Notes: a model not told the origin generated them from the sequence alone. A stretch of 64,000 bases of DNA from Amycolatopsis methanolica 239 (GCF_000739085.1 NZ_CP009110.1:186001-250000), one strand, 5' to 3'. Positions 17,110 to 25,835 are shown, counted from the stretch's first letter. Program-made: numbers and translations.

Positions 17110-17360
17110 GCGTCCTTCATGATCACCCTCGGTAGCGTGCTGGTTCCCCAGTGCTTTGAATGCTGCCATGCGAGGGGTTCGGGATGCGAGTTGATGAACC
17201 CGAAATGGGGGCGGGGAAAGACAAAAGATGCCTCGCCGGCGGGCAAGCTCCGGGGAGGATGGGCTGGGTCGTGTGGGTGGTCGTTTTGGGCTTGCCCGTT
17301 GCGTTGGCCCACCCTGGTGGGTTGCCTCTGAAGACGTTGGTGGTCGTCTTTACTGCGGGC

Positions 17361-17711
17361 CTAGCCCCAGCCGAGTTCGTGTAGGCGGCTGTCGTCGATG
17401 CCGAAGTGGTGTGCGATTTCGTGCACCACCGTGATCAGCACCTCCTCGACCACCTGCTCCTCCGAATCGCACATGGCGAGGATCGGTGTGCGGTAGATCG
17501 AGATCCGGTCGGGCAGCACGCCGCCGTAGTCGCTCGTTCGCTCGGTCAGCGCCACGCCGTGGTAGAGGCCGAGGATGTCCGGCGCCTCGTCGTTGTGGTC
17601 CTCCACCAGCACGACCACGTTGTCCATCGCGCCGGCCAGTTCCTCCGGCACCTCGTCCAGCGCGTCGGCCACCAGTTCCTCGAACCGGGTCTTCGACATC
17701 TCCACGGGCAC
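17361..17711 (-). CDS. Zinc metallopeptidase-like protein (DUF1025/zincin-like family)
   Basis: The 116-residue protein has the minimal zincin signature VVHEIAHHFGIDDSRLHELG near its C-terminus, where HEIAH supplies two zinc ligands and the catalytic Glu. The N-terminal part (FEELVADALDEVPEELAGAM, NVVVLVEDHND) and GLYHGVALTERTSDYG match the compact 'metallopeptidase family protein' group. Proteolytic activity has not been shown for the family as far as I recall. GTG 17711 follows the stop of the septum-formation gene by 6 bp, so the two are co-transcribed. The pair corresponds in order to Rv3836 and Rv3835 of M. tuberculosis. Confidence 0.9.
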   Translation of the reverse strand: MPVEMSKTRFEELVADALDEVPEELAGAMDNVVVLVEDHNDEAPDILGLYHGVALTERTSDYGGVLPDRISIYRTPILAMCDSEEQVVEEVLITVVHEIAHHFGIDDSRLHELGWG

Positions 17712-17717
17712 AGGCCA

Positions 17718-18650
17718 CTACCTGCCCGGGCTCGCGGGCGGAGCCGGCGTCCCGGCCTTGCGGATGCTGCCCGTCACCGGCGCGAGGCCGCTGTTGTCCG
17801 GCAGCTTGGCGCCGACCTTGCAGTTCACCAGCGTCGAACCGGCGTCCCAGCTCTCCTGCTCCCTGATGTCCCACGTCAGGATCAGCTTCTGCGCCGCCAG
17901 GTCGACCTCGCCCGCGTAATCCTGGACCGCCCGGTTGCACTCGGTGTCCAGCCAGATCTTCTGGTCGTTCTGCGACGGGTAGCCGTCCTGGAACTTCGTC
18001 TTCAGGTCCAGCGTGGCGACGATCTCGTAGGAGTGCGGCTGCGCGCAGTCGATCGGGTTGCCGACCGTCTTGTCGACCAGCGCCAGGCACGTGCCGGGCT
18101 CCCACACCGCCGACTGCGACTGGCCCGCCGCGTTGCCGATGATCGGCTCCAGCTTGCCGCCGGGAGCGGCCCACTGCAGCACGCACCGCATGTCCCGGTC
18201 GCCGTCGGCCCACTCGTCGTTTCCGGGGCGCAGCGCGCTCACCGTGAACCGGCCGAACGGGTCGAGCTGCTCGTTCAGGTACGTCTCCACACCGGCCGTG
18301 CAGCGTTCCAGCGCGATGTCCCGCCACTGGTCGACCGTCGGCGCGGGCGCGTTCGGCGGGTACTTGTCGCCGATGTTGACCACGCCGGTCACCTCGTACA
18401 GGTGCGGCTGGGTGCAAGGCACGACGTGGATGTCCGACACGTCCGGCATGGTCCACGTGACACAACTGCCGGGCGGCGCGGTGAACGCGGCCTTCGCCTC
18501 GGGGGACTCCTCCACCTTGCCGCCGCCGCTGACGGCGCCTCCCCACGAGAACGTGACGCTCAGCGACAACGCCAGGATGGCGCCCAAAAACACACCCGCC
18601 ATGACCAGGCGGGTACGCAGCGTGGTCTTCTCCACTCCATCTCCGAGCAT
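17718..18650 (-). CDS. Septum formation family protein, membrane-anchored
   Basis: The 310-residue protein has one N-terminal transmembrane segment (LVMAGVFLGAILALSLSV, about 15-32) and an extracellular region made of two similar halves. Each half carries the pattern GSC..W / PH.YEV: first GSCVTWTMPDVSDIHVVPC then QPHLYEVTGVV; second GTCLALVDKTVGNPIDCAQ then PHSYEIVATL. Cys pairs in each half suggest disulfides outside the cell. This matches the Septum_form domain of actinobacterial membrane proteins. It precedes the metallopeptidase gene by 6 bp. ATG 18650 or GTG 18635 (VEKTTLRTRL) are both possible starts; the GGAG at the first codons slightly favours the second. Role in division is inferred from the family name only. 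Confidence 0.85.
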   Translation of the reverse strand: MLGDGVEKTTLRTRLVMAGVFLGAILALSLSVTFSWGGAVSGGGKVEESPEAKAAFTAPPGSCVTWTMPDVSDIHVVPCTQPHLYEVTGVVNIGDKYPPNAPAPTVDQWRDIALERCTAGVETYLNEQLDPFGRFTVSALRPGNDEWADGDRDMRCVLQWAAPGGKLEPIIGNAAGQSQSAVWEPGTCLALVDKTVGNPIDCAQPHSYEIVATLDLKTKFQDGYPSQNDQKIWLDTECNRAVQDYAGEVDLAAQKLILTWDIREQESWDAGSTLVNCKVGAKLPDNSGLAPVTGSIRKAGTPAPPASPGR

Positions 18651-18712
18651 CGCGTCCCATAATGCCTGCGTCAGCGGGACGGGACACCCCGCGGGTGGTT
18701 AGGGTGAGCGCG

Positions 18713-19330
18713 ATGACAGACGACGGTGCGCCGGGCGGCCAGCAGCCCCCGGAAGAACAGCCCCCGCGCGGCTCGATGCGGTTCCAGGACCCGTCGACGG
18801 CCGAGCGACGGGAGCCCACGTTGGCCGAGCAGCGCGCTCGGCGGCAGGCGCTGGAAGACCAGGCCCGCCAGGAGGCCGCCGCGGAGCAGGCACGCGCCCA
18901 GGCGGAGCAGAAGGCCGCCACCCGGCGGAAGGTGCTGATCGGCAGCGGGGTCACGGTCGGCCTCGTCGCCGTCGTGGCGACCTGGTACCTCGCGGGCACC
19001 GGGGAGACGGTCAACGCGGTCTGCACCGACAGCAACGGCACCGTTCAGCCGGACGAGTACTGCGACGACAACTACGCCACCAGCCACGGCGGGTACTACA
19101 ACTCGGCCACCGGGTTCTGGTTCATCCCGATCGGCGGCGGCCAGTACAGCCAGTACCGCTACAACTACGGCGGCACCGGCACGGTCGGCCAGCCCGTGTC
19201 CGGCGGCACCTACACGAAGCCGTCCGGCAACACCACGGTCAAGACCCAGTCGGGCAAGACCGTGCAGCGCGGTGGCTTCGGCATCAGCGGCAAGTCCAGC
19301 GGCGGCGACGGGAAGAGCGGGGGATCCTAG
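18713..19330 (+). CDS. YgiB/YjfM-like (DUF1190-like) membrane-anchored protein
   Basis: The 205-residue protein has a long charged N-terminal helix, EQRARRQALEDQARQEAA followed by further Ala/Glu/Gln-rich residues, probably a coiled coil on the cytoplasmic side. One transmembrane segment follows (VLIGSGVTVGLVAVVATWYL, about 73-92), then an external Gly/Tyr/Ser-rich region with YCDDNYATSHGGYYNSATGF and a GKTVQRGGFG end. The RGGFG terminus and low-complexity Tyr/Gly region are those of E. coli YgiB/YjfM (DUF1190). The next two genes are a YgiC/YjfC-like ligase and a DUF350 protein, the same set as in E. coli yjfMCL. ATG 18713 follows AGGGTGAG; the earlier 18662 start lacks one. Confidence 0.75.
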   Translation: MTDDGAPGGQQPPEEQPPRGSMRFQDPSTAERREPTLAEQRARRQALEDQARQEAAAEQARAQAEQKAATRRKVLIGSGVTVGLVAVVATWYLAGTGETVNAVCTDSNGTVQPDEYCDDNYATSHGGYYNSATGFWFIPIGGGQYSQYRYNYGGTGTVGQPVSGGTYTKPSGNTTVKTQSGKTVQRGGFGISGKSSGGDGKSGGS

Positions 19331-19331
19331 G

Positions 19332-20498
19332 GTGCGAAGGGGGACCGCCCAGCCGCGGCGGGACTGGCAGCGCATCGTCGAAGAGCAGGGCCTCGTGTTC
19401 GGCACGCCCGCCCGCTACGGATCGGGTCAGGAGCGGCCGTACTGGGACGAGTCGGTGCACTACGTCCTGGAGATGGACGAGGTGCTCAGCCTCGAAGCCG
19501 ACGTCGAGCTGCTGCATTCGATGTGCCTGGAGGCCGTCGACAACGTCGTGCTGACCGAGCGCTACCGCGAGTTCGGCATCCCGGAGTGGGTGTGGCCGCA
19601 CATCGCGGAGTCGTGGAAGCGCCGCGACCCGCACGTCTACGGCCGCTTCGACCTGCGCTACGACGGCAACGGCCCGGCGAAGCTGCTGGAGTACAACGCC
19701 GACACGCCGACGTCGCTGCTGGAGGCGTCGGTGCTGCAGTGGCACTGGAAGACCGAGGTCTTCCCGGACGACGACCAGTGGAACTCGGTGCACGAGCGGC
19801 TCGTCGAGCGCTGGCAGGAGATCCGCGGCCAGCTGCCCAGCAACGAGCTGTACTTCACCTGGTCCAGCGCCGACCCGACGGGCGAAGACCACATCACCAC
19901 CTCCTACCTGCAGGAGACCGCGGCCGAGGCCGGCCTGGACACCGTCGGGCTGGCGATCGAGGAGATCGGCTGGGACCCGGTGCTCAAGCGGTTCGTCGAC
20001 CTCGAAGAGGCGCCGATGAACACCGTGGTCAAGCTGTACCCGTGGGAGTGGGTGGTCGAGGAGGAGTTCGGCCGCTACGCCGCCGAATCGCTGCCGCGCA
20101 CCCTGTGGATCGAGCCGCTGTGGAAGATGCTGCTCTCCAACAAGACGCTGCTGGCGATCCTGTGGGAGAACTACCCGGGCCACCCGAACCTGCTGCCCGC
20201 GTTCGTGGACCAGCCCGGCGTCCTCACCGAGTACGTGCGCAAGCCGAAACTGGGCCGCGAGGGCGCCAACGTGCAGATCGTCGCGCCCGGCTACGAGACC
20301 GAAACCGGCGGCGTCTACGGCGCCGAGGGGTACGTCTACCAGGCGTTCGACCCGCTGCCCGAGTTCGACGGGTTCCGCCCGGCGCTGGGCGCGTGGATCG
20401 TCGGCGACTCGTCAGCCGGCCTGGGCATCCGGGAGACGGCGGGCCTGGTCACCGACGACGGTGCCGCGTTCGTCCCACACCGCATCCCGCAATCGTGA
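19332..20498 (+). CDS. Glutathionylspermidine synthase-like ATP-grasp ligase (YgiC/YjfC type)
   Basis: The 388-residue protein is the stand-alone synthetase domain of the glutathionylspermidine synthase family, an ATP-grasp fold expected to join a carboxylate to an amine. Seen are the early DWQRIVEEQGLVFGTP and PYWDESVHYVLEMDE, the acidic substrate part RFDLRYDGNGPAKLLEYNADTP split across residues 100-121, and WLV-like LPNLLPAF (here HPNLLPAFVDQPG), followed by KPKLGREGANVQIV in which the Lys and Gly-rich loop contact ATP. The length equals that of E. coli YgiC. GTG 19332 starts 1 bp after the stop of the YgiB-like gene, so the two are coupled. No trypanothione or glutathionylspermidine is known in actinobacteria, so the real substrate is unknown. 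Confidence 0.88.
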   Translation: MRRGTAQPRRDWQRIVEEQGLVFGTPARYGSGQERPYWDESVHYVLEMDEVLSLEADVELLHSMCLEAVDNVVLTERYREFGIPEWVWPHIAESWKRRDPHVYGRFDLRYDGNGPAKLLEYNADTPTSLLEASVLQWHWKTEVFPDDDQWNSVHERLVERWQEIRGQLPSNELYFTWSSADPTGEDHITTSYLQETAAEAGLDTVGLAIEEIGWDPVLKRFVDLEEAPMNTVVKLYPWEWVVEEEFGRYAAESLPRTLWIEPLWKMLLSNKTLLAILWENYPGHPNLLPAFVDQPGVLTEYVRKPKLGREGANVQIVAPGYETETGGVYGAEGYVYQAFDPLPEFDGFRPALGAWIVGDSSAGLGIRETAGLVTDDGAAFVPHRIPQS

Positions 20499-20541
20499 TA
20501 AACCACCCGCGATCATTCACACCACCTAACTGGGAGAATCC

Positions 20542-20994
20542 GTGACCCACACCCTCGCGCTGGCCGAGACGTTCGGTTCCGATCTCGTGCGCGGGATCGG
20601 TGCGATCCTGCTGTACGGCGTCATCGGTCTGCTGCTGATGCTGGTCGGGTTCTACGCGATCGACTGGACCACCCCCGGCAAGCTGTCCGACCTGGTGCGC
20701 CGCGGCCTGCCGAACGCGGTGATCGTCACGGCCTCCGGGATGCTGTCGATGGCGTTCATCGTGGTCGTCGCGATCTTCAACTCGGCCAGCGACCTCACCG
20801 AGGGCCTGATCACCTCGCTGGTCTACGGCCTGCTCGGCATCATCGTGCAGGTCCTGGCGGTGCGGCTGTTGGAGTGGTCGACGCGGATCGACGTGCGCGG
20901 CACCATCGAGAGCGAGGTGTTCGCGCCGGCCAGCATCGTCGTCGCGGCCGCGCACCTGGCGCTGGGTCTCGTCGTCGCGGTCTCGATCAGCTGA
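20542..20994 (+). CDS. DUF350 membrane protein (YjfL-like)
   Basis: The 150-residue integral membrane protein has four hydrophobic segments, including IGAILLYGVIGLLLMLVGFY, IVTASGMLSMAFIVVVAIFN, GLITSLVYGLLGIIVQVLAV and SIVVAAAHLALGLVVAVSIS. Two DUF350 units in tandem are typical of the family. The function of DUF350 is unknown. GTG 20542 is preceded by CTGGGAG at 8 bases. It is the third gene of the YgiB-YgiC-like set, 43 bp after the ligase gene. The same three families sit together in E. coli yjfLMC, which supports a joint membrane-associated task. Confidence 0.88.
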   Translation: MTHTLALAETFGSDLVRGIGAILLYGVIGLLLMLVGFYAIDWTTPGKLSDLVRRGLPNAVIVTASGMLSMAFIVVVAIFNSASDLTEGLITSLVYGLLGIIVQVLAVRLLEWSTRIDVRGTIESEVFAPASIVVAAAHLALGLVVAVSIS

Positions 20995-21017
20995 CCCGGA
21001 GCCCCTAGGGTGGGTGT

Positions 21018-21923
21018 GTGCGCCTGCTGAGGACTCCCGAAGACCGGTTCACCGATCTCCCCGACTTCGACTACCCGCCGCTCTACTGCGACCTGGAGAG
21101 CGAGCACGACGGCATCGTCCGGATCTCCTACGTGGAGGCAGGCCCGTTCGACGGTCCCGTCGTGCTGCTCCTGCACGGCGAGCCGAGCTGGTCCTTCCTC
21201 TACCGCAAGGTGCTGCCGGTGCTGGCCGACGCCGGGATCAGAGCGATCGCGCCCGACCTGATCGGCTTCGGCCGCTCCGACAAGCCCGTCGACGTCGCCG
21301 ACCACACCTACGCGCGGCATGTCGAGTGGATCCGCTCGTTCGCGTTCGATGCGCTCGACCTGCGTGACGTCACGCTGGTCGGGCAGGACTGGGGCGGTCT
21401 GATCGGCCTGCGCGTCGTCGCCGAGAACCCGGACCGGTTCGCGCGCGTGGTCGCGGCCAACACCGTCCTGCCCACCGGTGATCAGTCCATGCCGGACGAA
21501 TGGCTCGCGTTCCGCGCCGCCGTGCAGAAGGCGCCGGTGCTCGACATCGGACGGTTCGTGCAGTCCGGCTGCCGCACCAGGCTCAGCGACGAAGAGCGCG
21601 CCGCCTACGACGCCCCGTTCCCCAACGAGATGTACAAGGCAGGCCCGCGCGCCATGCCCGGGCTGGTCCCGACCACTCCGGACGATCCGGCGAGTGAGGC
21701 GAACCGCCGCGCCTGGTCCGTACTGTCCGAACTGGACATCCCGTTCCTCTGCGCCTTCGGCGACAGCGACCCGATCACCGGTCCGGCGGCCCCCGTCCTG
21801 CAGCGCGCCATGAAGGGCGCGGCAGGCCAGGACCACCGGACGCTGGCGAACGCGGGCCACTTCCTGCAGGAGGACCAGGGCGAGGAGCTGGGCCGGATCG
21901 TCGCCCGGTTCGTCACCGGCTGA
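21018..21923 (+). CDS. Haloalkane dehalogenase (alpha/beta hydrolase, HLD-I type)
   Basis: The 301-residue alpha/beta hydrolase carries the full haloalkane dehalogenase set: HGEPSW oxyanion region at 53-58, nucleophile Asp124 in VGQDWGG, the halide-holding Trp125 next to it, catalytic acid Asp251 in AFGDSDPITG and His281 in NAGHFLQED. Positions 124 and 125 match DhlA numbering, and the acid after strand beta-7 points to subfamily I. The enzyme would hydrolyse carbon-halogen bonds to alcohols in the cytosol. GTG 21018 gives MRLLRTPEDRFTDLPDFDYP, the usual HLD-I start. The natural substrate is unknown and no other dehalogenation gene is nearby. Related actinobacterial enzymes have been shown active on haloalkanes. 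Confidence 0.9.
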   Translation: MRLLRTPEDRFTDLPDFDYPPLYCDLESEHDGIVRISYVEAGPFDGPVVLLLHGEPSWSFLYRKVLPVLADAGIRAIAPDLIGFGRSDKPVDVADHTYARHVEWIRSFAFDALDLRDVTLVGQDWGGLIGLRVVAENPDRFARVVAANTVLPTGDQSMPDEWLAFRAAVQKAPVLDIGRFVQSGCRTRLSDEERAAYDAPFPNEMYKAGPRAMPGLVPTTPDDPASEANRRAWSVLSELDIPFLCAFGDSDPITGPAAPVLQRAMKGAAGQDHRTLANAGHFLQEDQGEELGRIVARFVTG

Positions 21924-21930
21924 CCGCCGC

Positions 21931-21963
21931 GGACGCCACGGTGGCGCCACCACCGTGGCGTCC
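21931..21963. terminator. Bidirectional hairpin terminator
   Basis: GGACGCCACGGTGG at 21931-21944 pairs perfectly with 21950-21963 across a 5-nt loop. It lies between the convergent dehalogenase and DUF2382 genes, starting 7 bp after one stop and ending 5 bp before the other. There is no T-run, which is common for actinobacterial terminators. Confidence 0.75.
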
Positions 21964-21968
21964 CCGCG

Positions 21969-22715
21969 TCAGCGGTTGCGGCGCTGCTTGGTGTCGTCCT
22001 CCAGCTCGACGCGCTCCTTGCGCACCTGGCCGGACACGGTCTCCTCGTCGCGTACGGTTTCCTTCGCCAGCCGCACCTTTTCGACCGGCACGGTCTCCTT
22101 CTCGACCTTCGGGCGCTCCTCGTGCAGGGTGATCTCCTGCTCCTCGTCGGCGATCCGCGCATTGCCCCGCTCACCATCGGTGATCGGCTCGCGCTCCAGC
22201 CGCACCTCCTCGTGCGTCACCGGCACCTTGACCTGCTGTTCCTCGGTGACGGTGTACTTGCGCAGCTTCACCCGGCCGGTCTCGACGCGCTCGGTGCCGA
22301 CGTTCAGCCGTTCCTCCGAGCGGGTCATCGACTCGCCGGTGGTGCCGCGCTTGCCGGGCTGCGGCGTGGTGCGGCCGCCCCGGTTCTCCTGGCTGGCCCG
22401 CGGCGCAGGCATGTCGTAGAACCGGTACAGCTCGGCGGATTCCTGTTCGGACAGGTGCCGGTCGCCGTCGGTCTGCGGCGCCTCGGACACCTTCTCCTTG
22501 GTCACCTGCACGTGCAGGCCGTCACGGTCCATCGTGGCGCCCTTGAGCGGCACGAAACTTTCCTTGTGCCCGAACATCCCGGTGCGGACCGTGACCCACT
22601 CCGGCTGCTGCGTGTCGTCGGCGACGTAGACCGTGCCGACCTTCCCGATCTTGCGGCCGTGGGTGTCCACCACCGCGTTCTCCATGAGCTCCTCGGGACG
22701 CATGGTGCCAGTCAT
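21969..22715 (-). CDS. PRC-barrel and DUF2382 domain stress protein
   Basis: The 248-residue soluble protein has an N-terminal PRC-barrel-like domain (about 5-75; VVDTHGRKIGKVGTVYVADD, WVTVRTGMFGHKESFVPL) and a C-terminal DUF2382 domain (about 130-235). DUF2382 shows repeated charged beta-helical units such as RSEERLNVGTERVETGRVKL, VTHEEVRLEREPI and TLHEERPKVEKETVPVEKV. Proteins of this build are often induced by desiccation, oxidative or general stress, but their mechanism is unknown. ATG 22715 has AAGGAG 7 bases upstream. The gene is single and converges with the dehalogenase gene. Confidence 0.9.
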   Translation of the reverse strand: MTGTMRPEELMENAVVDTHGRKIGKVGTVYVADDTQQPEWVTVRTGMFGHKESFVPLKGATMDRDGLHVQVTKEKVSEAPQTDGDRHLSEQESAELYRFYDMPAPRASQENRGGRTTPQPGKRGTTGESMTRSEERLNVGTERVETGRVKLRKYTVTEEQQVKVPVTHEEVRLEREPITDGERGNARIADEEQEITLHEERPKVEKETVPVEKVRLAKETVRDEETVSGQVRKERVELEDDTKQRRNR

Positions 22716-22853
22716 TGCTCACTCCTTCCCCGTTTCCGTTCCGCCATGGGTGTAGACGGATGGGTGGGGGTGCGAAACTGACACCATCGGGGATCACTCA
22801 CGTGAGCGTCCCCCGGCCTCCGGGAAGGTTGTCCAAGTTGGACAGGCGACCGG

Positions 22854-24143
22854 TTACGCGGTGCTGCCGTCCGGGTTGATGACCGCGAACCCGGTGTAGG
22901 GCACCAGCGCCTCGGGGATCCGGATCGAGCCGTCGGCCTGCTGGTTGTTCTCCAGCACCGCCACCAGCGTGCGCCCGATCGGCAGGCCGGACGCGTTCAG
23001 CGTGGCGATCTGCGCCCGCTTGCCGTCCTTGCCCTTGCCACGGATGTTCGCCCGGCGCGCCTGGAACGTGCCGGTGTCCGACGCGCTGGAGATCTCCCGG
23101 TAGGTGCCCTGGCTGGGCAGCCACACCTCGACGTCGAAGGTGATCTGCGCGGAGAACCCGGTGTCGCCTGCCGCGAGCTTGATGACCCGGTACGGCAGCC
23201 CGAGCTTGCGCAGCGGCGCCTCGGCGTGCGACAGGATCTCGTCCAGCGCCTCGCGCGAGCGCTCCTCCTCGACGAACTGCACCAGCTCGACCTTGGAGAA
23301 CTCGTGCTGCCGGATCAGGCCGCGGGTGTCCTTGCCGTACGAGCCGGCCTCCGAGCGGAAGCACGGCGTGTGCGCGGTGTAGCGCAGCGGCAGGTCCTCC
23401 AGCTGCAGGATCTCGCCCGCGTGCAGGTTGACCAGCGGCACCTCGGCGGTCGGGATGAGGAACAGCTCCCGGTCCGCCACCCCGGTGCGGAACAGGTCCT
23501 CTTCGAACTTCGGCAGCTGGCCGGTGCCGGTCATGGTCTGCCGGGTGACCAGCGCGGGCAGGCTGAACTCGGTGTAGCCGTGCTCGCCCGTGTGCACGTC
23601 GAGGAAGAACTGCGCCAGCGCCCGCTGCAGTCGCGACCCGGCGCCCTTGAACACCGCGAACCGCGGGCCGGACAGCTTGGTCGCGCGGCCCAGGTCGAGG
23701 ATCCCGGCGCGCTCGCCGAGGTCGACGTGGTCGAGCGGCTCGAAGTCGAACTCCGGCGGCGTGCCGACGCGGCGCACCTCCTCGGCGAACTCCTCGGTGG
23801 CGCCGTCCGGGATCTCGTCGAGCGGGATGTTCGGGATGCCGAGCAGGAACTCGTGCAGCTCCGCCTCGACCTCCCGCTGCTCCTCCTCGAGCCGGGTGAT
23901 CCGGTTCTTCAGCTCGCGGGCCCGCTCGCGAAGCTCGGTGACGTCCTCACCGCGCTTGGCGGCGGCGCCGACCTCGGCCGCGGCCTTCTTCGACTCGGCC
24001 CGCGCCTGGTCGCCCTCGCTGATGACGGAGGACCGCCTGCTCACCAGCTTGCTCAGGTGGTCGGTGTCGAGCACGTACCCGCGGCGGCGCAGCTTGGCGG
24101 CCGCGTCCACCTCGGGGTCGAGCAGCTGGCGGGGGTCGTGCAT
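22854..24143 (-). CDS. serS: Seryl-tRNA synthetase
   Basis: SerS charges tRNA-Ser (and tRNA-Sec where present) with serine. The 429-residue protein has the class II layout: an N-terminal antiparallel coiled coil (about 30-105, [19 protein letters not shown]) that grips the tRNA long arm, then motif 2 as [18 protein letters not shown] and [10 protein letters not shown], and motif 3 as [14 protein letters not shown] near the C-terminus. ATG 24143 follows CAGGAG at 7 bases and gives [11 protein letters not shown]. It is one of the housekeeping anchors that fix the synteny with M. tuberculosis (Rv3834c). The gene is followed by 138 bp before the start of the PRC/DUF2382 gene. Confidence 0.98.
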   Translation of the reverse strand: MHDPRQLLDPEVDAAAKLRRRGYVLDTDHLSKLVSRRSSVISEGDQARAESKKAAAEVGAAAKRGEDVTELRERARELKNRITRLEEEQREVEAELHEFLLGIPNIPLDEIPDGATEEFAEEVRRVGTPPEFDFEPLDHVDLGERAGILDLGRATKLSGPRFAVFKGAGSRLQRALAQFFLDVHTGEHGYTEFSLPALVTRQTMTGTGQLPKFEEDLFRTGVADRELFLIPTAEVPLVNLHAGEILQLEDLPLRYTAHTPCFRSEAGSYGKDTRGLIRQHEFSKVELVQFVEEERSREALDEILSHAEAPLRKLGLPYRVIKLAAGDTGFSAQITFDVEVWLPSQGTYREISSASDTGTFQARRANIRGKGKDGKRAQIATLNASGLPIGRTLVAVLENNQQADGSIRIPEALVPYTGFAVINPDGSTA

Positions 24144-24210
24144 CAGTACTCCTGGTGCGAGCCGGTACGGATGCGCTCCAGCGTAACGAGCCCGACCAGC
24201 GGGTTTCGCG

Positions 24211-24966
24211 CTACCCGGTCGCCAGCCCGAACTCCCGCCGCGCGGGCGCGCCCAGGTCCCAGCCCAGGGGCACGCCGGCGGCGCGCAGGGCCGACCACAT
24301 GGTCACCTGGTTGGCCGTGAGCACCGGGATGCCCAGCCGCCGCCACAGCGGCTCGATCACGTCGTAGGTGGGCACGTTCGTGCAGCTCACGAACAACGCG
24401 TCGGCGCCGGTGGTGTCCAGCTCGGCGACCGCGGCCAGCACGCGCGCGTAGGTCATCTTCCAGATGTCGCCGAGCATGCCGAGCCCGACGCTCGCGGTCG
24501 TGGTGATGCCGTACTCGGCGAGGAACGACACCAGCCGGTCGGTGACCGCGTCCACGTACGGCGTGACCACCGCGACCCGGCGCACGCCGAGCGACTCCAG
24601 CGCGCTGACCATCGCGCCGGAGGTGGTGACCGCGCGTGACGCCCCGGCGTCGAGCATCGCCGCGACCAGGGCGGCCTCGCCCGCCGCGCCGCCGATGAAG
24701 CTGCCGGACGTGCACGAGTAGGCGACGACCTCGGGTTCGGGGACGAGCAGGTCGTGGGTGGCGCGGCGGACGCCGTGCGGGTCGGCCAGCGCCTCGGCGA
24801 GCTGCACGGTGACCGGCTCGGGCAGGTAGGGCAGGCGCGTTGTGTGCAGGCACGCGTGGTCGGGCACCCAGCGCCACAGCTCGCGGTCGAGGGCGAAGTC
24901 GAACGGCGCGACCACGCCGATCCCGGTCTGGACCGGCAGGGCGATCTCGAACGGATCAGCTGTCAT
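24211..24966 (-). CDS. Asp/Glu racemase superfamily enzyme (maleate isomerase-like)
   Basis: The 251-residue protein belongs to the group with aspartate/glutamate racemases, arylmalonate decarboxylases and maleate cis-trans isomerases. The two catalytic-Cys contexts are present: [14 protein letters not shown] (about 81-94) and [17 protein letters not shown] (about 186-202). The N-terminus [20 protein letters not shown] and [16 protein letters not shown] match the maleate isomerase/AMDase subgroup rather than amino acid racemases. ATG 24966 follows GGGAGACG. It lies upstream of serS on the same strand, 67 bp apart, and may share its transcript. Substrate unknown. Confidence 0.85.
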   Translation of the reverse strand: MTADPFEIALPVQTGIGVVAPFDFALDRELWRWVPDHACLHTTRLPYLPEPVTVQLAEALADPHGVRRATHDLLVPEPEVVAYSCTSGSFIGGAAGEAALVAAMLDAGASRAVTTSGAMVSALESLGVRRVAVVTPYVDAVTDRLVSFLAEYGITTTASVGLGMLGDIWKMTYARVLAAVAELDTTGADALFVSCTNVPTYDVIEPLWRRLGIPVLTANQVTMWSALRAAGVPLGWDLGAPARREFGLATG

Positions 24967-25074
24967 CGCGGCGTCTCCCTCTCCCGGCAGCGCCAGCCAG
25001 GCTAGGTTCGGCGTGGGACAACCGATCACGCCGCGAGTTACCGAGCGGTTAAACCTGGTCTGGGGAGGCATTCA

Positions 25075-25599
25075 GTGAGGTGGCGGATCGCCGCGGTGGT
25101 GGCAGCGGCCGGCCTGGTCAGCGCGTGCACGACCACGGTCAGCGGGACACCGCAGCCCGCGCCGGGGCGGATCACGGTGGCGCCGGTCAGCTCGACCGAC
25201 CCGTGCACGCTGCTCACCACCGACGAGGCCGCCGAGCTGGGGCTCGGCCCGGGCACGCCGAAGCCGGCCCAGCCCTCCTACCGGGTGCCGCCGGGCTGCG
25301 AATGGCGCTCACTCGACCCGGACGCCAGCCTCGACGACTCGCTGCAGGCCTACTACGGCACCGACCAGACGATGGAGGAGTACTTCGCCGCGCAGCCGCT
25401 CGGGGAGAAGCAGATCGGCGGCATCACGTGGCAGCACTACAGCTCGATCATGGGCGACTGGCTGTGCAACCTGGCCGTCAAGCTCGGCGAGATGGAGTTC
25501 GTGGTGCTCAGCGGGCAGAACCTGCTGGACCCGAGCAAGTCGTGCGTGGTGGCCGAACGCGCGGCGCCGATCGTGGCCGCGCACCTGCCGCAGCGCTAG
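25075..25599 (+). CDS. DUF3558 lipoprotein
   Basis: The 174-residue protein has a short lipoprotein signal MRWRIAAVVAAAGLVSAC with the lipobox Cys at residue 18, then a linker TVSGTPQPAPG and a DUF3558 domain (about 40-170). Features of the domain are DPCTLLTTDEAAELGLG, PPGCEWRSLD and SCVVAERAAPIVAAHLP, with Cys residues likely paired. DUF3558 lipoproteins are widespread and multi-copy in Actinomycetales with no known function. GTG 25075 has GGGGAGG 6 bases upstream. The gene is divergent from the racemase-like gene and convergent with lhgO through a repeat array. Confidence 0.9.
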   Translation: MRWRIAAVVAAAGLVSACTTTVSGTPQPAPGRITVAPVSSTDPCTLLTTDEAAELGLGPGTPKPAQPSYRVPPGCEWRSLDPDASLDDSLQAYYGTDQTMEEYFAAQPLGEKQIGGITWQHYSSIMGDWLCNLAVKLGEMEFVVLSGQNLLDPSKSCVVAERAAPIVAAHLPQR

Positions 25600-25649
25600 G
25601 GCGCGCAGGGGACCTCAAACCCGGCCACGCGACCACCTCGCCCACCGCC

Positions 25650-25830
25650 CCGAGCGACCAACTCGCCCCCCCCGGAGCGGCAAACACGCCGCCCGGAGCG
25701 GCAAACTCGCCGCCCGGAGCGACCAACACGCCGCCCGGAGCGGCAAACACGCGCGTGTTGGCTGGCTGGCGCGTCGTGTTTGCCGTTGTCGGCGTCGTGT
25801 TTGCTGCTGCGCGCGTCGTGTTGGCTGGGG
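25650..25830. repeat. 21-bp tandem repeats followed by inverted copies, between convergent genes
   Basis: Four to five near-identical 21-bp units of the type CGCCCGGAGCGGCAAACACGC run from about 25665 to 25755, varying mainly at GCAA/ACCA and ACACG/ACTCG. They meet in a 14-bp perfect palindrome AACACGCGCGTGTT and are followed by degenerate reverse-complement copies (CGTCGTGTTTGCCG and CGTCGTGTTTGCTG) to about 25825. The array fills the space between the DUF3558 gene and lhgO, which converge. Its dyad symmetry could let it act as a two-way terminator. It is not coding: translation only gives a 7-residue period. Confidence 0.8.
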
Positions 25831-25835
25831 CGGCG

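Noticed and set aside
17110..17360. Small gene between the MFS and metallopeptidase genes (minus-strand frame 17091-17312)
   Set aside because: It has no ribosome binding site, overlaps the MFS start, and its translation is unlike a folded protein; I see only a weak GGGTTC/GAACCC dyad in this gap.
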